Positions 1 to 5,818 of a stretch of 8,716 nt of DNA are shown here, in pieces. The notes beneath the pieces are model-generated. The model did no database searches. It saw only the letters and a program-made list of their open reading frames with translations, and was not told the origin of the DNA. Both the position numbers and the translations under genes were made by a program. Every line of letters begins with the position of its first letter. Within the stretch, counting starts at the first letter, position 1. This stretch comes from SIG607 sp045590395 (GTDB lineage: Bacteria > Bacillota > Clostridia > Oscillospirales > Acutalibacteraceae). The DNA lies in assembly GCA_045590395.1 (NCBI GenBank), contig JAZNQX010000076.1, positions 1-8,716 of the forward strand, read 5' to 3'.

Positions 1-417
1 TTTAGATGAAGCAGAGGGCATAACAGTTATTTGACCGCTATAATAAATTTCCTCAATATCGCCATCTTTACATATGAATTTTACCTGTCCCGCTTTGGTT
101 TTCTTTTCAACCTGCGGAACGGTTAAGGCGGCGCTGAAGCAATAAACATTGTTTTCATCTGTATCGTCTGAATATTCGCGGTTAAGCTGTACAGCCTTTT
201 CCAAAAAATACGCCGTAACATTTAAGGTTGGCCTTTTGGAAATTACCGATACTATCATTATATTGCCGCTCTCATAAGTACCGCTATGTTCAGGTGAAAA
301 GCTTTCAATAAGTATATTTTGCCCTGTAGAAGTATAAAGGGTGTTACTCTGACAGCCTGTAAAAATAGTGCACAGAGCCAAAAAAATCACTAATAAAGAT
401 CTGAATTTTAAGCACAT
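1..417 (-). CDS. Putative lipoprotein, N-terminal part (truncated by window edge)
   Basis: An open frame of 139 codons runs from an ATG at 417 to the left window edge without a stop, so the C-terminus is missing. The product starts MCLKFRS, has a hydrophobic stretch at about residues 8-20 and then a lipobox-like IFTGC ending at Cys22, followed by Gln-Ser-Asn. This is a signal peptidase II type signal, so the protein is probably anchored on the outer face of the membrane. The rest of the visible chain is polar and appears beta-rich; I do not recognise a family. GAGGA at 426-430 lies 8 nt before the ATG, and a good promoter lies at 447-475, both supporting this start. It is transcribed divergently from the DUF1294 gene. 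The lipoprotein call is fairly firm; the function is unknown. Confidence 0.75.
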   Translation of the reverse strand, partial: MCLKFRSLLVIFLALCTIFTGCQSNTLYTSTGQNILIESFSPEHSGTYESGNIMIVSVISKRPTLNVTAYFLEKAVQLNREYSDDTDENNVYCFSAALTVPQVEKKTKAGQVKFICKDGDIEEIYYSGQITVMPSASSK

Positions 418-446
418 ATATAATATCCTCAATTAAAACTGTAATT

Positions 447-475
447 ATTATAATACAAAATTGTGACTAAATCAA
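447..475 (-). promoter_or_regulatory. Promoter of the lipoprotein gene
   Basis: On the minus strand, TTGATT (470-475) and TATAAT (447-452) are separated by exactly 17 nt. This sigma-A-type promoter points to the lipoprotein start at 417. It sits back to back with the plus-strand promoter at 482-510, with only 6 nt between the two -35 boxes. Confidence 0.7.
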
Positions 476-481
476 TAACAC

Positions 482-510
482 TTGCTTTTTTCTCGGTTGT
501 ATGGTACACT
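482..510 (+). promoter_or_regulatory. Promoter of the DUF1294 gene
   Basis: TTGCTT (482-487) and TACACT (505-510) are 17 nt apart, and TGG just before the -10 box makes it an extended -10 site. Transcription would begin near 517, about 10 nt before the ATG at 527, giving a very short leader. This rules out a start codon within 482-510. Confidence 0.6.
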
Positions 511-526
511 AAAAGTGGTGATATTT

Positions 527-811
527 ATGGATGAGCTTTTTATTCTCTATATCTGTATTGTATGTCTTATAAGCGTTATTCTTACCGTAATTGACAAGGA
601 GAACGCTAAATACGGCAGACGAAGAATTAGTGAACCAACTCTTTTAACCCTTGCCGCTATGGGCGGTGCCACCTGTATGTATATCACAATGCTGCTTATA
701 AGGCACAAAACAAAGCATATAAAGTTTATGCTTACATTGCCGCTTATGATTTTGATACATATAGTATTACTTTATTTTATTATAAACTTCATACAATTCA
801 GGGCGGAGTGA
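527..811 (+). CDS. DUF1294 small membrane protein
   Basis: This encodes a 94-residue membrane protein of the DUF1294 family, whose function is unknown. Family signatures are visible: an N-terminal helix (about 4-22), then Asp23-Lys24, the basic RRRISE stretch (31-36), the Gly-Gly pair at 46-47 in a second hydrophobic segment, the RHKTKHIKF motif (59-67) and a final helix (about 69-88). The length fits the family. The frame stays open upstream to 482, but the promoter at 482-510 lies inside that extension, so the ATG at 527 is the likely start; its ribosome binding site is weak (GTGGTG, 515-520). The last 18 nt, including the stop, lie inside the FMN aptamer, so the gene may be co-transcribed with ribU while itself lying upstream of riboswitch control. 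A link to flavin is only positional. Confidence 0.8.
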   Translation: MDELFILYICIVCLISVILTVIDKENAKYGRRRISEPTLLTLAAMGGATCMYITMLLIRHKTKHIKFMLTLPLMILIHIVLLYFIINFIQFRAE

Positions 812-942
812 AATTCTCCACCGGCGGTACAGCCCGCGAGTCGTAAAGACTGATTCGGTGAAATTCCGAAGCCGACGGTATAGTCCGGATGAAAGAATTG
901 CACAAAAAGCTTTTGCCCCTGAGGATACTCAGGGGCTTTTTT
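794..942 (+). promoter_or_regulatory. FMN riboswitch (RFN element) with terminator
   Basis: The region carries the conserved RFN aptamer blocks GTGAAATTCTCCACCGGCGG, AGCCCGCGAG, GGTGAAATTCCGAAGCCGAC and AGTCCGGATGAAAGA in the expected order. Helix P1 is formed by CAATTC (794-799) and GAATTG (895-900), a perfect 6 bp match. It is followed by an intrinsic terminator at 915-942 and then the ribU ribosome binding site. In this family FMN binding stabilises P1 and turns expression off. A plausible antiterminator is visible: TTCAGGG (797-803), which overlaps P1 and P2, can pair with CCCTGAG (917-923) in the 5' arm of the terminator. The aptamer begins inside the DUF1294 coding sequence. Transcription may come from 482-510 or from a weak internal promoter. 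Confidence 0.95.
915..942 (+). terminator. FMN riboswitch terminator
   Basis: GCCCCTGAG (915-923) and CTCAGGGGC (928-936) form a perfect 9 bp stem with a GATA loop, followed by six T residues (937-942). The ribU Shine-Dalgarno GGGGGA starts directly after the T run, so the CCCC of the 5' arm could also mask it and add translational control. Confidence 0.9.
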
Positions 943-953
943 GGGGGATAAAT

Positions 954-1631
954 ATGATAAGTATTAAAAAAATCGGTCTTAAAAATTTATGTGTTATGGC
1001 GCTTCTTTGCGCTATTGCCTTTATCTGTATTCTGCTTTTCAGATTTGAGGTTGGCGGGTTTTTAACCTTTGATATCAAGGATGCTGTTTTAACGGTTGCC
1101 GCCCTTATTTACGGTCCTTTTGCAGGTGTTTTGTGTTCTGGCATTGTTACATTTCTTGAATTTATTTTGGTAAGTGATACGGGTATTTACGGTCTTATTA
1201 TGAATTTTTTATCCAGCGCCACCTTTTCCTTTGTTGCGGGGGTTATTTATAAATACCGTCGCTCTATGATGGGCGCTGTAATAGGTGTTATTACGGCAGC
1301 GCTTAGTATGACGATAGTTATGCTTCTTGCAAATTTATTTATCACCCCTTTGTTTTTAGGAGTCAGCAGGGGAGATGTGGTTAAAATGCTTGCCTCATTG
1401 CTTCTCCCGTTTAATTTAATAAAATCTATATTTAACGGCGCTCTTGTGCTTATTATCTATAAGCCTGTAACTCAGACCTTGCGAAAGGCAAAGCTTCTGG
1501 CACTGTCAAATAATCATAGTTATAGGTTTAACTTTGCATCAGTTCTTTTAATGCTTATTTCTTTTGTTGTTCTGATAGGCGCAGTTTTGTTCCTTATTTT
1601 AAAAATGGGCGGAACAATAGACTTGTTTTAG
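954..1631 (+). CDS. ribU: Riboflavin ECF transporter S component, RibU-like
   Basis: This encodes a 225-residue polytopic membrane protein, the substrate-binding S component that takes up riboflavin together with a shared ECF module (EcfT plus two ATPases) not encoded in this window. Family features are the first helix (about 11-30), the FDIKDAV segment (39-45) leading into YGPFAG (53-58), paired helices to about 100, a long helix region 105-133, and PFNLIK (152-157) before the next helix. The FMN riboswitch upstream makes riboflavin the likely substrate. I chose ATG 954 because GGGGGA lies 5 nt upstream and because the in-frame extension to 858 is riboswitch RNA. Unusually, after the standard fold there is a polar linker (about 178-193) and an extra hydrophobic helix (about 195-217). 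No terminator separates it from the metK leader. Confidence 0.9.
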   Translation: MISIKKIGLKNLCVMALLCAIAFICILLFRFEVGGFLTFDIKDAVLTVAALIYGPFAGVLCSGIVTFLEFILVSDTGIYGLIMNFLSSATFSFVAGVIYKYRRSMMGAVIGVITAALSMTIVMLLANLFITPLFLGVSRGDVVKMLASLLLPFNLIKSIFNGALVLIIYKPVTQTLRKAKLLALSNNHSYRFNFASVLLMLISFVVLIGAVLFLILKMGGTIDLF

Positions 1632-1638
1632 ATAATTC

Positions 1639-1666
1639 TTGACAAAAAAGCAAATTGTGATATAAT
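1639..1666 (+). promoter_or_regulatory. Promoter of the SAM-riboswitch/metK unit
   Basis: TTGACA (1639-1644) and TATAAT (1661-1666) are both perfect consensus boxes with a 16 nt spacer, and TGA before the -10 box makes it an extended -10 site. It is the strongest-looking promoter in the window. It begins 7 nt after the ribU stop and would start RNA near 1673, just ahead of the SAM aptamer. Confidence 0.9.
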
Positions 1667-1687
1667 ATTTTTGCTAACTGAATATTT

Positions 1688-1813
1688 CCTTATCAAGAGT
1701 GGCGGAGGGACAGGCCCTGTGATGCCCGGCAACCTGTTTTTACAAGGTGCTAAATCCTGCGGTATAACCGAAAGATGAGGCTTTTTATAACCGCTTCTTT
1801 CGAAGCGGTTTTT
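1688..1813 (+). promoter_or_regulatory. SAM-I riboswitch (S-box) with terminator
   Basis: The S-box consensus is clear: P1 CCTTATC (1688-1694) pairs with GATGAGG (1774-1780), followed by AAGAGTGGCGGAGGGA, CCCGGCAACCTG, AAGGTGC and the closing GGTATAACCGAAAGATGAG block. SAM binding stabilises P1 and allows the terminator at 1789-1813 to form, shutting down metK. The alternative fold is visible too: AAAGATGAGG (1771-1780), the 3' side of P1, can form 8 of 10 pairs with CCGCTTCTTT (1791-1800), which is the 5' arm and loop of the terminator. The two folds are mutually exclusive, as expected for a transcriptional off-switch. Confidence 0.96.
1789..1813 (+). terminator. SAM riboswitch terminator
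   Basis: AACCGCTTC (1789-1797) and GAAGCGGTT (1802-1810) form a 9 bp stem with a TTTC loop, and the T run extends to 1813. It probably also stops ribU transcripts, because no other terminator lies between ribU and metK. Confidence 0.9.
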
Positions 1814-1835
1814 ATATGTCAAAAAGGAGAAAATT

Positions 1836-3017
1836 ATGTCAAAATTACTGTTTACATCTGAATCTGTTACTGAGGGTCATCCCGATAAGGTCTGCGACCA
1901 GATAAGCGACGCTGTCCTTGATGCTATTATTGCACAAGACAAAAATGCAAGAGTTGCCTGTGAAACCTTTGCAACTACAGGCGTTGTTACCGTTATGGGT
2001 GAAATTACTACAACGGCTAATGTTGATATTCCTGCTATTGTAAGAAATGTTGTTAACGATATCGGTTATAACACAAACGATGCAGGCTTTAACGGTGACA
2101 CAATAGCCGTTATGACCTCTATTGATAAGCAGTCACCCGATATTGCTATGGGTGTTGATAAGTCTTTAGAACTTAAAGACGGCGAGGAGGATGCCTATAA
2201 TCTTCACGGTGCAGGGGACCAGGGTATGATGTTCGGCTACGCATGTAATGAAACCGATACATATATGCCGCTTCCTATTTTCCTTGCGCATAAAATGGCA
2301 CAGCGTTTAACTGAGGTGAGAAAGGACGGTACTCTTTCTTATCTTCGTCCCGACGGTAAAACTCAGGTTACTGCCGAGTATGTTGACGGCGTTCCCGTAA
2401 GAGTTGAAGCGGTTGTTGTTTCCAGTCAGCACAGCGCTGATATTTCTCTCGGTAAGCTTCGCGAGGATATAAAGAGAGAGGTTATTGAAAAAACCGTACC
2501 TAAAAATCTTTTAGACGAAAACACAAAGATATTTATAAACCCCACTGGCCGTTTTGTTGTAGGCGGCCCTCAGGGTGATACAGGTCTTACAGGCAGAAAA
2601 ATTATTGTAGATACCTACGGCGGAACAGCACGTCACGGCGGCGGTGCATTTTCGGGTAAAGACCCCACAAAAGTTGACAGAAGCGCTGCCTATGCCGCAA
2701 GATATGTGGCTAAAAATATAGTTGCGGCAGGTCTTGCTGATAAATGCGAAATTCAACTTGCCTATGCAATAGGTGTTGCAAAGCCTGTTTCTGTTATGGT
2801 TGATACCTTCAATACGGGTAAATACAGCGATGAGGCTTTGTCTGATGCTGTGCAGAAGGTCTTTGACCTTCGTCCTGCGGCTATTATTGAGAAGCTTTCT
2901 CTCCGTCGTCCTATTTACCGTCAGACTGCAGCATATGGACATTTTGGAAGAACTGATGTAGAGCTTCCTTGGGAAAAAACCGATAAGACAGAAGAACTTA
3001 TTAATTTCTTTAAATAA
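1836..3017 (+). CDS. metK: S-adenosylmethionine synthetase
   Basis: This encodes a 393-residue cytosolic methionine adenosyltransferase that makes SAM from methionine and ATP, releasing phosphate and pyrophosphate. The length is normal for bacterial MetK. Visible family motifs are EGHPDKVCDQISD (13-25, with His15 and Asp17 of the ATP/metal site), the signature GAGDQGMMFGYA (125-136), GGPQGDTGLTGRK (243-255) and the second signature GGGAFSGKDPTKVDRS (268-283). AAGGAGA (1824-1830), placed 5 nt before the ATG, decides the start. Expression is controlled by the SAM-I riboswitch, giving direct product feedback. The next gene begins only 15 nt after the stop and is likely co-transcribed. Nothing appears truncated or altered. 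Confidence 0.98.
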   Translation: MSKLLFTSESVTEGHPDKVCDQISDAVLDAIIAQDKNARVACETFATTGVVTVMGEITTTANVDIPAIVRNVVNDIGYNTNDAGFNGDTIAVMTSIDKQSPDIAMGVDKSLELKDGEEDAYNLHGAGDQGMMFGYACNETDTYMPLPIFLAHKMAQRLTEVRKDGTLSYLRPDGKTQVTAEYVDGVPVRVEAVVVSSQHSADISLGKLREDIKREVIEKTVPKNLLDENTKIFINPTGRFVVGGPQGDTGLTGRKIIVDTYGGTARHGGGAFSGKDPTKVDRSAAYAARYVAKNIVAAGLADKCEIQLAYAIGVAKPVSVMVDTFNTGKYSDEALSDAVQKVFDLRPAAIIEKLSLRRPIYRQTAAYGHFGRTDVELPWEKTDKTEELINFFK

Positions 3018-3032
3018 AACGGGGTACAGACT

Positions 3033-3329
3033 GTGAAAAAAGAAAAGTGGGCTGAATACGAGGCAAAACAAAAAGAACTGAAAAAGCAGTGTAAAAAAGC
3101 CTGTTTAATAATATGGCTTATTTGGGCTGTTGTAATTGCCGTTCTTCTTACCGCTATTATTTTATTGTATAAAACAATAGGCATAGAGGTTGCTGTAATA
3201 CTTGCCGTTCTCTCTTTTGGATTTTCCGTTCTTGTTGCTCTTAATAAAACAGGCGTATATATAAGGACTAATAAACAGCAAAGCGTATTGCTTGAACAGG
3301 ACGAGCCTTTCGGAAGATTTAATACCTAA
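3033..3329 (+). CDS. Small two-helix membrane protein of unknown function in the metK operon
   Basis: This encodes a 98-residue protein I do not recognise. It has a strongly charged, Lys-rich N-terminus (1-22, probably helical and cytosolic), two hydrophobic segments (about 24-46 and 51-70) joined by a very short turn, and a polar tail. With both ends predicted inside, it is a hairpin membrane protein. The start is GTG; GGGG (3021-3024) lies 8 nt upstream, and there is no other Met in the chain, so no internal ATG start is possible. It starts 15 nt after metK with no promoter or terminator between, and a terminator follows directly, so it should be under SAM riboswitch control. That suggests, without proving, a link to methionine or SAM physiology. 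Confidence 0.75.
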   Translation: MKKEKWAEYEAKQKELKKQCKKACLIIWLIWAVVIAVLLTAIILLYKTIGIEVAVILAVLSFGFSVLVALNKTGVYIRTNKQQSVLLEQDEPFGRFNT

Positions 3330-3332
3330 AAT

Positions 3333-3359
3333 AAAAAACTCCCTTACGGGAGTTTTTTT
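3333..3359. terminator. Bidirectional terminator between the metK and maf-trmO units
   Basis: The 5' arm (3333-3343, A-rich then CTCCC) pairs perfectly with the 3' arm (3348-3358, GGGAG then T run), forming 11 bp around a TTAC loop. A residues on one side and T residues on the other let it act in both directions. The stop codon of trmO (3344-3346 on the minus strand) lies within the loop. Confidence 0.9.
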
Positions 3360-4015
3360 ATTTCTGTAACGGTTAAAGTGTTGTCTTTAACAGTAAATTT
3401 AATATTAAAACCTGCAAAATCCATACCGTAAATGCGGCTATTATCATTTTGGTATGAGGGTCTGGGGTCGTTTAACAAAAGCGTTAGCAGTGTTTCTCTT
3501 TTTTCCTTTGGAATAACGCTTATTAAATTATCACTGCACAAAACATCAAGACTATATTCTTTAGTTTTTGCGGTGTATCCTTCGGTGGCGTCTGTATGAC
3601 AATCACAATAGGGAATATAAGGCTTAATATCATAAATAGGGGTATTATTTAAAAGGTCGGCGCCCTTAACATACAAAACGGGGCCGTATTTTTCGGTTTG
3701 CTCTACCTTTATAAGCTCAACAACTGTCAGCCCTATAGGATTAGGTCTGTAGGGTGAGCGCGAGGCAAAAACACCAACCTTTTTGTTGCCGCCAAGACGG
3801 GGAGGACGAACGGTAGGTGACCAGTCGTTTTTTTCGCTTTGAGAAAAATTCCATATAAGCCACAGGTGAGAAAAGTCCTCAATACCTCTTAGTGCGTCAA
3901 TATTGCGATAATGTGGCTCAAAGCGTATTTCTGAAACAACAGAAGACAGACCGCTTTGACGGGGAATACCGAATTTGTCGGTAAAATCGTTAAATATTCG
4001 GGCGATTATTTTCAT
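3344..4015 (-). CDS. trmO: tRNA (adenine37-N6)-methyltransferase, TrmO/TsaA family
   Basis: This encodes a 223-residue protein of the TrmO (TsaA/YaeB) family, which in characterised members uses SAM to methylate the N6 of t6A37 in certain tRNAs. Visible motifs in order are FGIPRQSGL (15-23), GIEDFSHLWLIWNF (44-57), VRPPRLGGNKKVGVFA (69-84), RSPYRPNPIGL (86-96) and NTPIYDIKPYIPY (124-136). The C-terminal domain keeps the LLNDPRPSY (180-188) and YGMDF (196-200) segments, so the protein is complete. The ATG overlaps the maf stop by 4 nt (ATGA), which implies translational coupling. The last four codons and the stop are encoded inside the shared terminator hairpin. Family assignment is firm; the exact tRNA target is inferred. 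Confidence 0.93.
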   Translation of the reverse strand: MKIIARIFNDFTDKFGIPRQSGLSSVVSEIRFEPHYRNIDALRGIEDFSHLWLIWNFSQSEKNDWSPTVRPPRLGGNKKVGVFASRSPYRPNPIGLTVVELIKVEQTEKYGPVLYVKGADLLNNTPIYDIKPYIPYCDCHTDATEGYTAKTKEYSLDVLCSDNLISVIPKEKRETLLTLLLNDPRPSYQNDNSRIYGMDFAGFNIKFTVKDNTLTVTEIKKLP

Positions 4016-4578
4016 ATTTCGTCACCCAAAAGGCGCTTTATATATCTGTTTAAAAGGGAAACGGGAAGACCTACGATATTAAAATAATCCCCGTCTATTT
4101 TTTCTACAATAAGACTGCCTTTGCCCTGAATTCCGTAAGCACCTGCTTTATCTCTCGGCTCACCTGATTTTACATAATCTCTTATTTCCTTGTCTCTTAA
4201 ATCAAAAAATTTAACTAAAGAAGTACAGGAAAAACTAACGCTTTTGCCGTCCTTTACTATACAGCAACCCGTAATAACCTTATGGGTGCGACCTGACAGC
4301 AGACTTAACATATTAAAGGCGTCTTCATCGTCTTTGGGTTTTCCCAGCATCATAGAGTCGATAAAAACCGAGGTGTCACAGCCGATAACCAAATCATCTT
4401 TATATTCTTTGGCAACAAAAAGAGCCTTTTGACAGGCAAGATATTCGGGCGCGGCTTCGATTTCTATGCCGTTTGGTACACTCTCGTCAATATCGGCTGA
4501 AACAAATACAGCATTTTCATCAATTAGTTTTATCAGTTCTCTTCTTCTCGGAGAAGCAGAAGCAAGAATTGTTTTCAT
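4012..4578 (-). CDS. maf: Maf family nucleotide pyrophosphatase
   Basis: This encodes a 188-residue Maf/YhdE-type house-cleaning enzyme, which hydrolyses non-canonical or excess nucleoside triphosphates (dTTP/UTP or related, depending on the subgroup) to monophosphates. Signatures are LASASPRRREL (5-15), GCDTSV (66-71, with Asp68 as the expected catalytic residue), GKPKD (79-83), SGRTHKVITG (95-104), GEPRDKAGAYGIQGKG (139-154) and GDYFNIVGLP (163-172). The length is typical. AGGAGT (4587-4592, minus strand) lies 8 nt before the ATG, and a good promoter is at 4608-4636. It is the first gene of a two-gene operon with trmO. The usual Ala before the catalytic Asp-Thr is Cys here. Substrate preference cannot be settled by eye. 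Confidence 0.95.
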   Translation of the reverse strand: MKTILASASPRRRELIKLIDENAVFVSADIDESVPNGIEIEAAPEYLACQKALFVAKEYKDDLVIGCDTSVFIDSMMLGKPKDDEDAFNMLSLLSGRTHKVITGCCIVKDGKSVSFSCTSLVKFFDLRDKEIRDYVKSGEPRDKAGAYGIQGKGSLIVEKIDGDYFNIVGLPVSLLNRYIKRLLGDEI

Positions 4579-4597
4579 AATTTATTACTCCTAAATT
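4569..4597 (+). promoter_or_regulatory. ldhA: Possible ldhA promoter
   Basis: TTGTTT (4569-4574) and TAAATT (4592-4597) are 17 nt apart on the plus strand. The -35 box lies in the first codons of maf, so the two divergent units would overlap. The match is modest in AT-rich DNA; it is the best candidate I found upstream of ldhA. Confidence 0.35.
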
Positions 4598-4607
4598 TAT
4601 TACTTAA

Positions 4608-4636
4608 AATATATCATAAAGAAAAGTTTTTTTCAA
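4608..4636 (-). promoter_or_regulatory. Promoter of the maf-trmO operon
   Basis: On the minus strand, TTGAAA (4631-4636) and TATATT (4608-4613) are 17 nt apart, with the maf ATG about 30 nt downstream of the -10 box. Confidence 0.65.
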
Positions 4637-4672
4637 TTCTTTTTGGAAAAGATAGAAATAAGGAGTGGTAAA

Positions 4673-5665
4673 ATGAAAATACTGTTTTATGATACAAAGG
4701 CTTATGATAAAGAGTCCTTTGAAAGCAATTTAAAAGAAAAGTATAAAAATATTCAAATTGATTTTCTGGAGAGCGATATCAACAGCGCAACCGCAAGTCT
4801 GGCAATGGGTTATGACGCGGTTTGTGTGTTTGTGGCGTCGCCCGTTAACCGTACTGTTATAAAAATATTGAGCAGATGCAAGGTAAAACTTATTTTGCTC
4901 AGATGCGCGGGTTTTAACAATGTGGATATTTCTGCGGCAAAGGAATTCGGTATAACGGTACTGCGAGTTCCAGCATATTCACCTGAAGCGGTAGCGGAAC
5001 ACGCACTTGCACTTGCTCTCGCCGTTAACAGAAAAATTCACAAAGCGTATATTAAAGTAAGGGAAAATAATTTTAGTCTTGTAGGACTTACGGGCAAAAA
5101 TTTCCACGGCAAAACCGTAGGTATTATAGGAACGGGCAGAATAGGCACCGCAATGTGTAAAATTTGCAGTGGTCTTGGGATGAAGGTTCTTGCGGTTGAT
5201 AATGATAAAAATTATGACCTGGACTTTGTAGAGTACTGCGATATGGACAGACTGCTCAGTATGAGTGACCTTATATCCCTTCACTGTCCTTTAACCAAAG
5301 AAACCTATCACCTTATAAATAAGGAAAGCATTAAAAAAATGAAGGACGGCGTACTGCTTATTAACACCTCTCGAGGCGCCCTTATTAACACAGACGACCT
5401 TATAAGCGGTATAAGGGACAGAAAGTTTTTTGGTGTGGGGCTTGATGTATATGAGGAAGAAAACAATAACGTGTTTGAAAACAGGGAAGACGATATACTT
5501 GAAAGCTCGGTTACAGCAAGACTTCTTTCCTTTCCAAATGTAATTGTAACTTCACATCAAGGCTTTTTAACATCAGATGCGCTGTATGCAATTGCCATAA
5601 CAACACTTGAAAATGCGCTTCAATTTGAGCGAGGAAATATAATAGATGCTAATGTAATAAGGTAA
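4673..5665 (+). CDS. ldhA: D-lactate dehydrogenase, NAD-dependent, LdhA type
   Basis: This encodes a 330-residue D-2-hydroxyacid dehydrogenase that most resembles fermentative LdhA, reducing pyruvate to D-lactate and regenerating NAD+. Supporting features are LRCAGFNNVD (76-85), RVPAYSPEAVAEHAL (98-112), the nucleotide-binding GTGRIG (153-158) with Asp176 at the end of the second strand (NAD rather than NADP), HCPLT (204-208), and the catalytic triad Arg234 (NTSRGALI), Glu263 (DVYEEE) and His295 (SHQGFL), one residue off E. coli LdhA numbering. An open extension to a TTG at 4643 exists, but AAGGAG (4660-4665) lies 7 nt before ATG 4673, which I take as the start. It is monocistronic, with a terminator overlapping its stop codon. 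No clear Rex operator was seen upstream. Confidence 0.93.
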   Translation: MKILFYDTKAYDKESFESNLKEKYKNIQIDFLESDINSATASLAMGYDAVCVFVASPVNRTVIKILSRCKVKLILLRCAGFNNVDISAAKEFGITVLRVPAYSPEAVAEHALALALAVNRKIHKAYIKVRENNFSLVGLTGKNFHGKTVGIIGTGRIGTAMCKICSGLGMKVLAVDNDKNYDLDFVEYCDMDRLLSMSDLISLHCPLTKETYHLINKESIKKMKDGVLLINTSRGALINTDDLISGIRDRKFFGVGLDVYEEENNNVFENREDDILESSVTARLLSFPNVIVTSHQGFLTSDALYAIAITTLENALQFERGNIIDANVIR

Positions 5666-5691
5666 AAAAGGGGGCAACTGCCTCCTTTTTT
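5664..5691 (+). terminator. ldhA terminator
   Basis: A 12 bp stem of six A-T pairs plus GGGGGC/GCCTCC (one G-T wobble) closes an AACT loop, ending in six T residues. The ldhA TAA stop (5663-5665) overlaps the stem base. Confidence 0.88.
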
Positions 5692-5741
5692 AAACGGCAA
5701 AGCAAAATTTACATTTTTTTGAAGATTTTTTAACAATCCTA

Positions 5742-5770
5742 TTGTTTTTTGTCAAAATATGTGTTATAAT
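5742..5770 (+). promoter_or_regulatory. Promoter of the P-loop protein gene
   Basis: TTGTTT (5742-5747) and a perfect TATAAT (5765-5770) are 17 nt apart, with TGT giving an extended -10 site. RNA would start near 5777, leaving a leader of about 80 nt before the ATG at 5858. A perfect inverted repeat, AACAAT-CCT-ATTGTT (5732-5746), overlaps the -35 box and could be an operator. Confidence 0.7.
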
Positions 5771-5818
5771 TACCGCAATTGTGACGGTTAAAGTTATGGC
5801 TTGTGTAGTATGTGCCGC

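Noticed and set aside
482..526. N-terminal extension of the DUF1294 protein to a start at 482
   Set aside because: The region is the promoter itself (TTGCTT-17 nt-TACACT), so it would not be transcribed; ATG 527 gives the normal family N-terminus.
752..780. Possible promoter inside the DUF1294 gene (TTGATA at 752-757, TTTTAT at 775-780) for the FMN riboswitch
   Set aside because: The -10 match is poor and the surroundings are AT-rich; mentioned only as an alternative to the promoter at 482-510.
858..953. Extension of RibU to an upstream ATG at 858
   Set aside because: These bases are the conserved FMN aptamer and terminator; a clear ribosome binding site precedes ATG 954.
1628..1822. Minus-strand open frame of 64 codons
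   Set aside because: It is antisense to the metK promoter and SAM riboswitch, and its product has no protein-like features.
2511..3184. Minus-strand open frames across the 3' part of metK and the following gene
   Set aside because: They are shadows of a strongly conserved metK frame, with Cys/Phe-rich translations and no family features.
4643..4672. Earlier TTG start for the D-lactate dehydrogenase
   Set aside because: AAGGAG at 4660-4665 is correctly spaced for ATG 4673, and MKILFYDTKAYD is the expected LdhA N-terminus.
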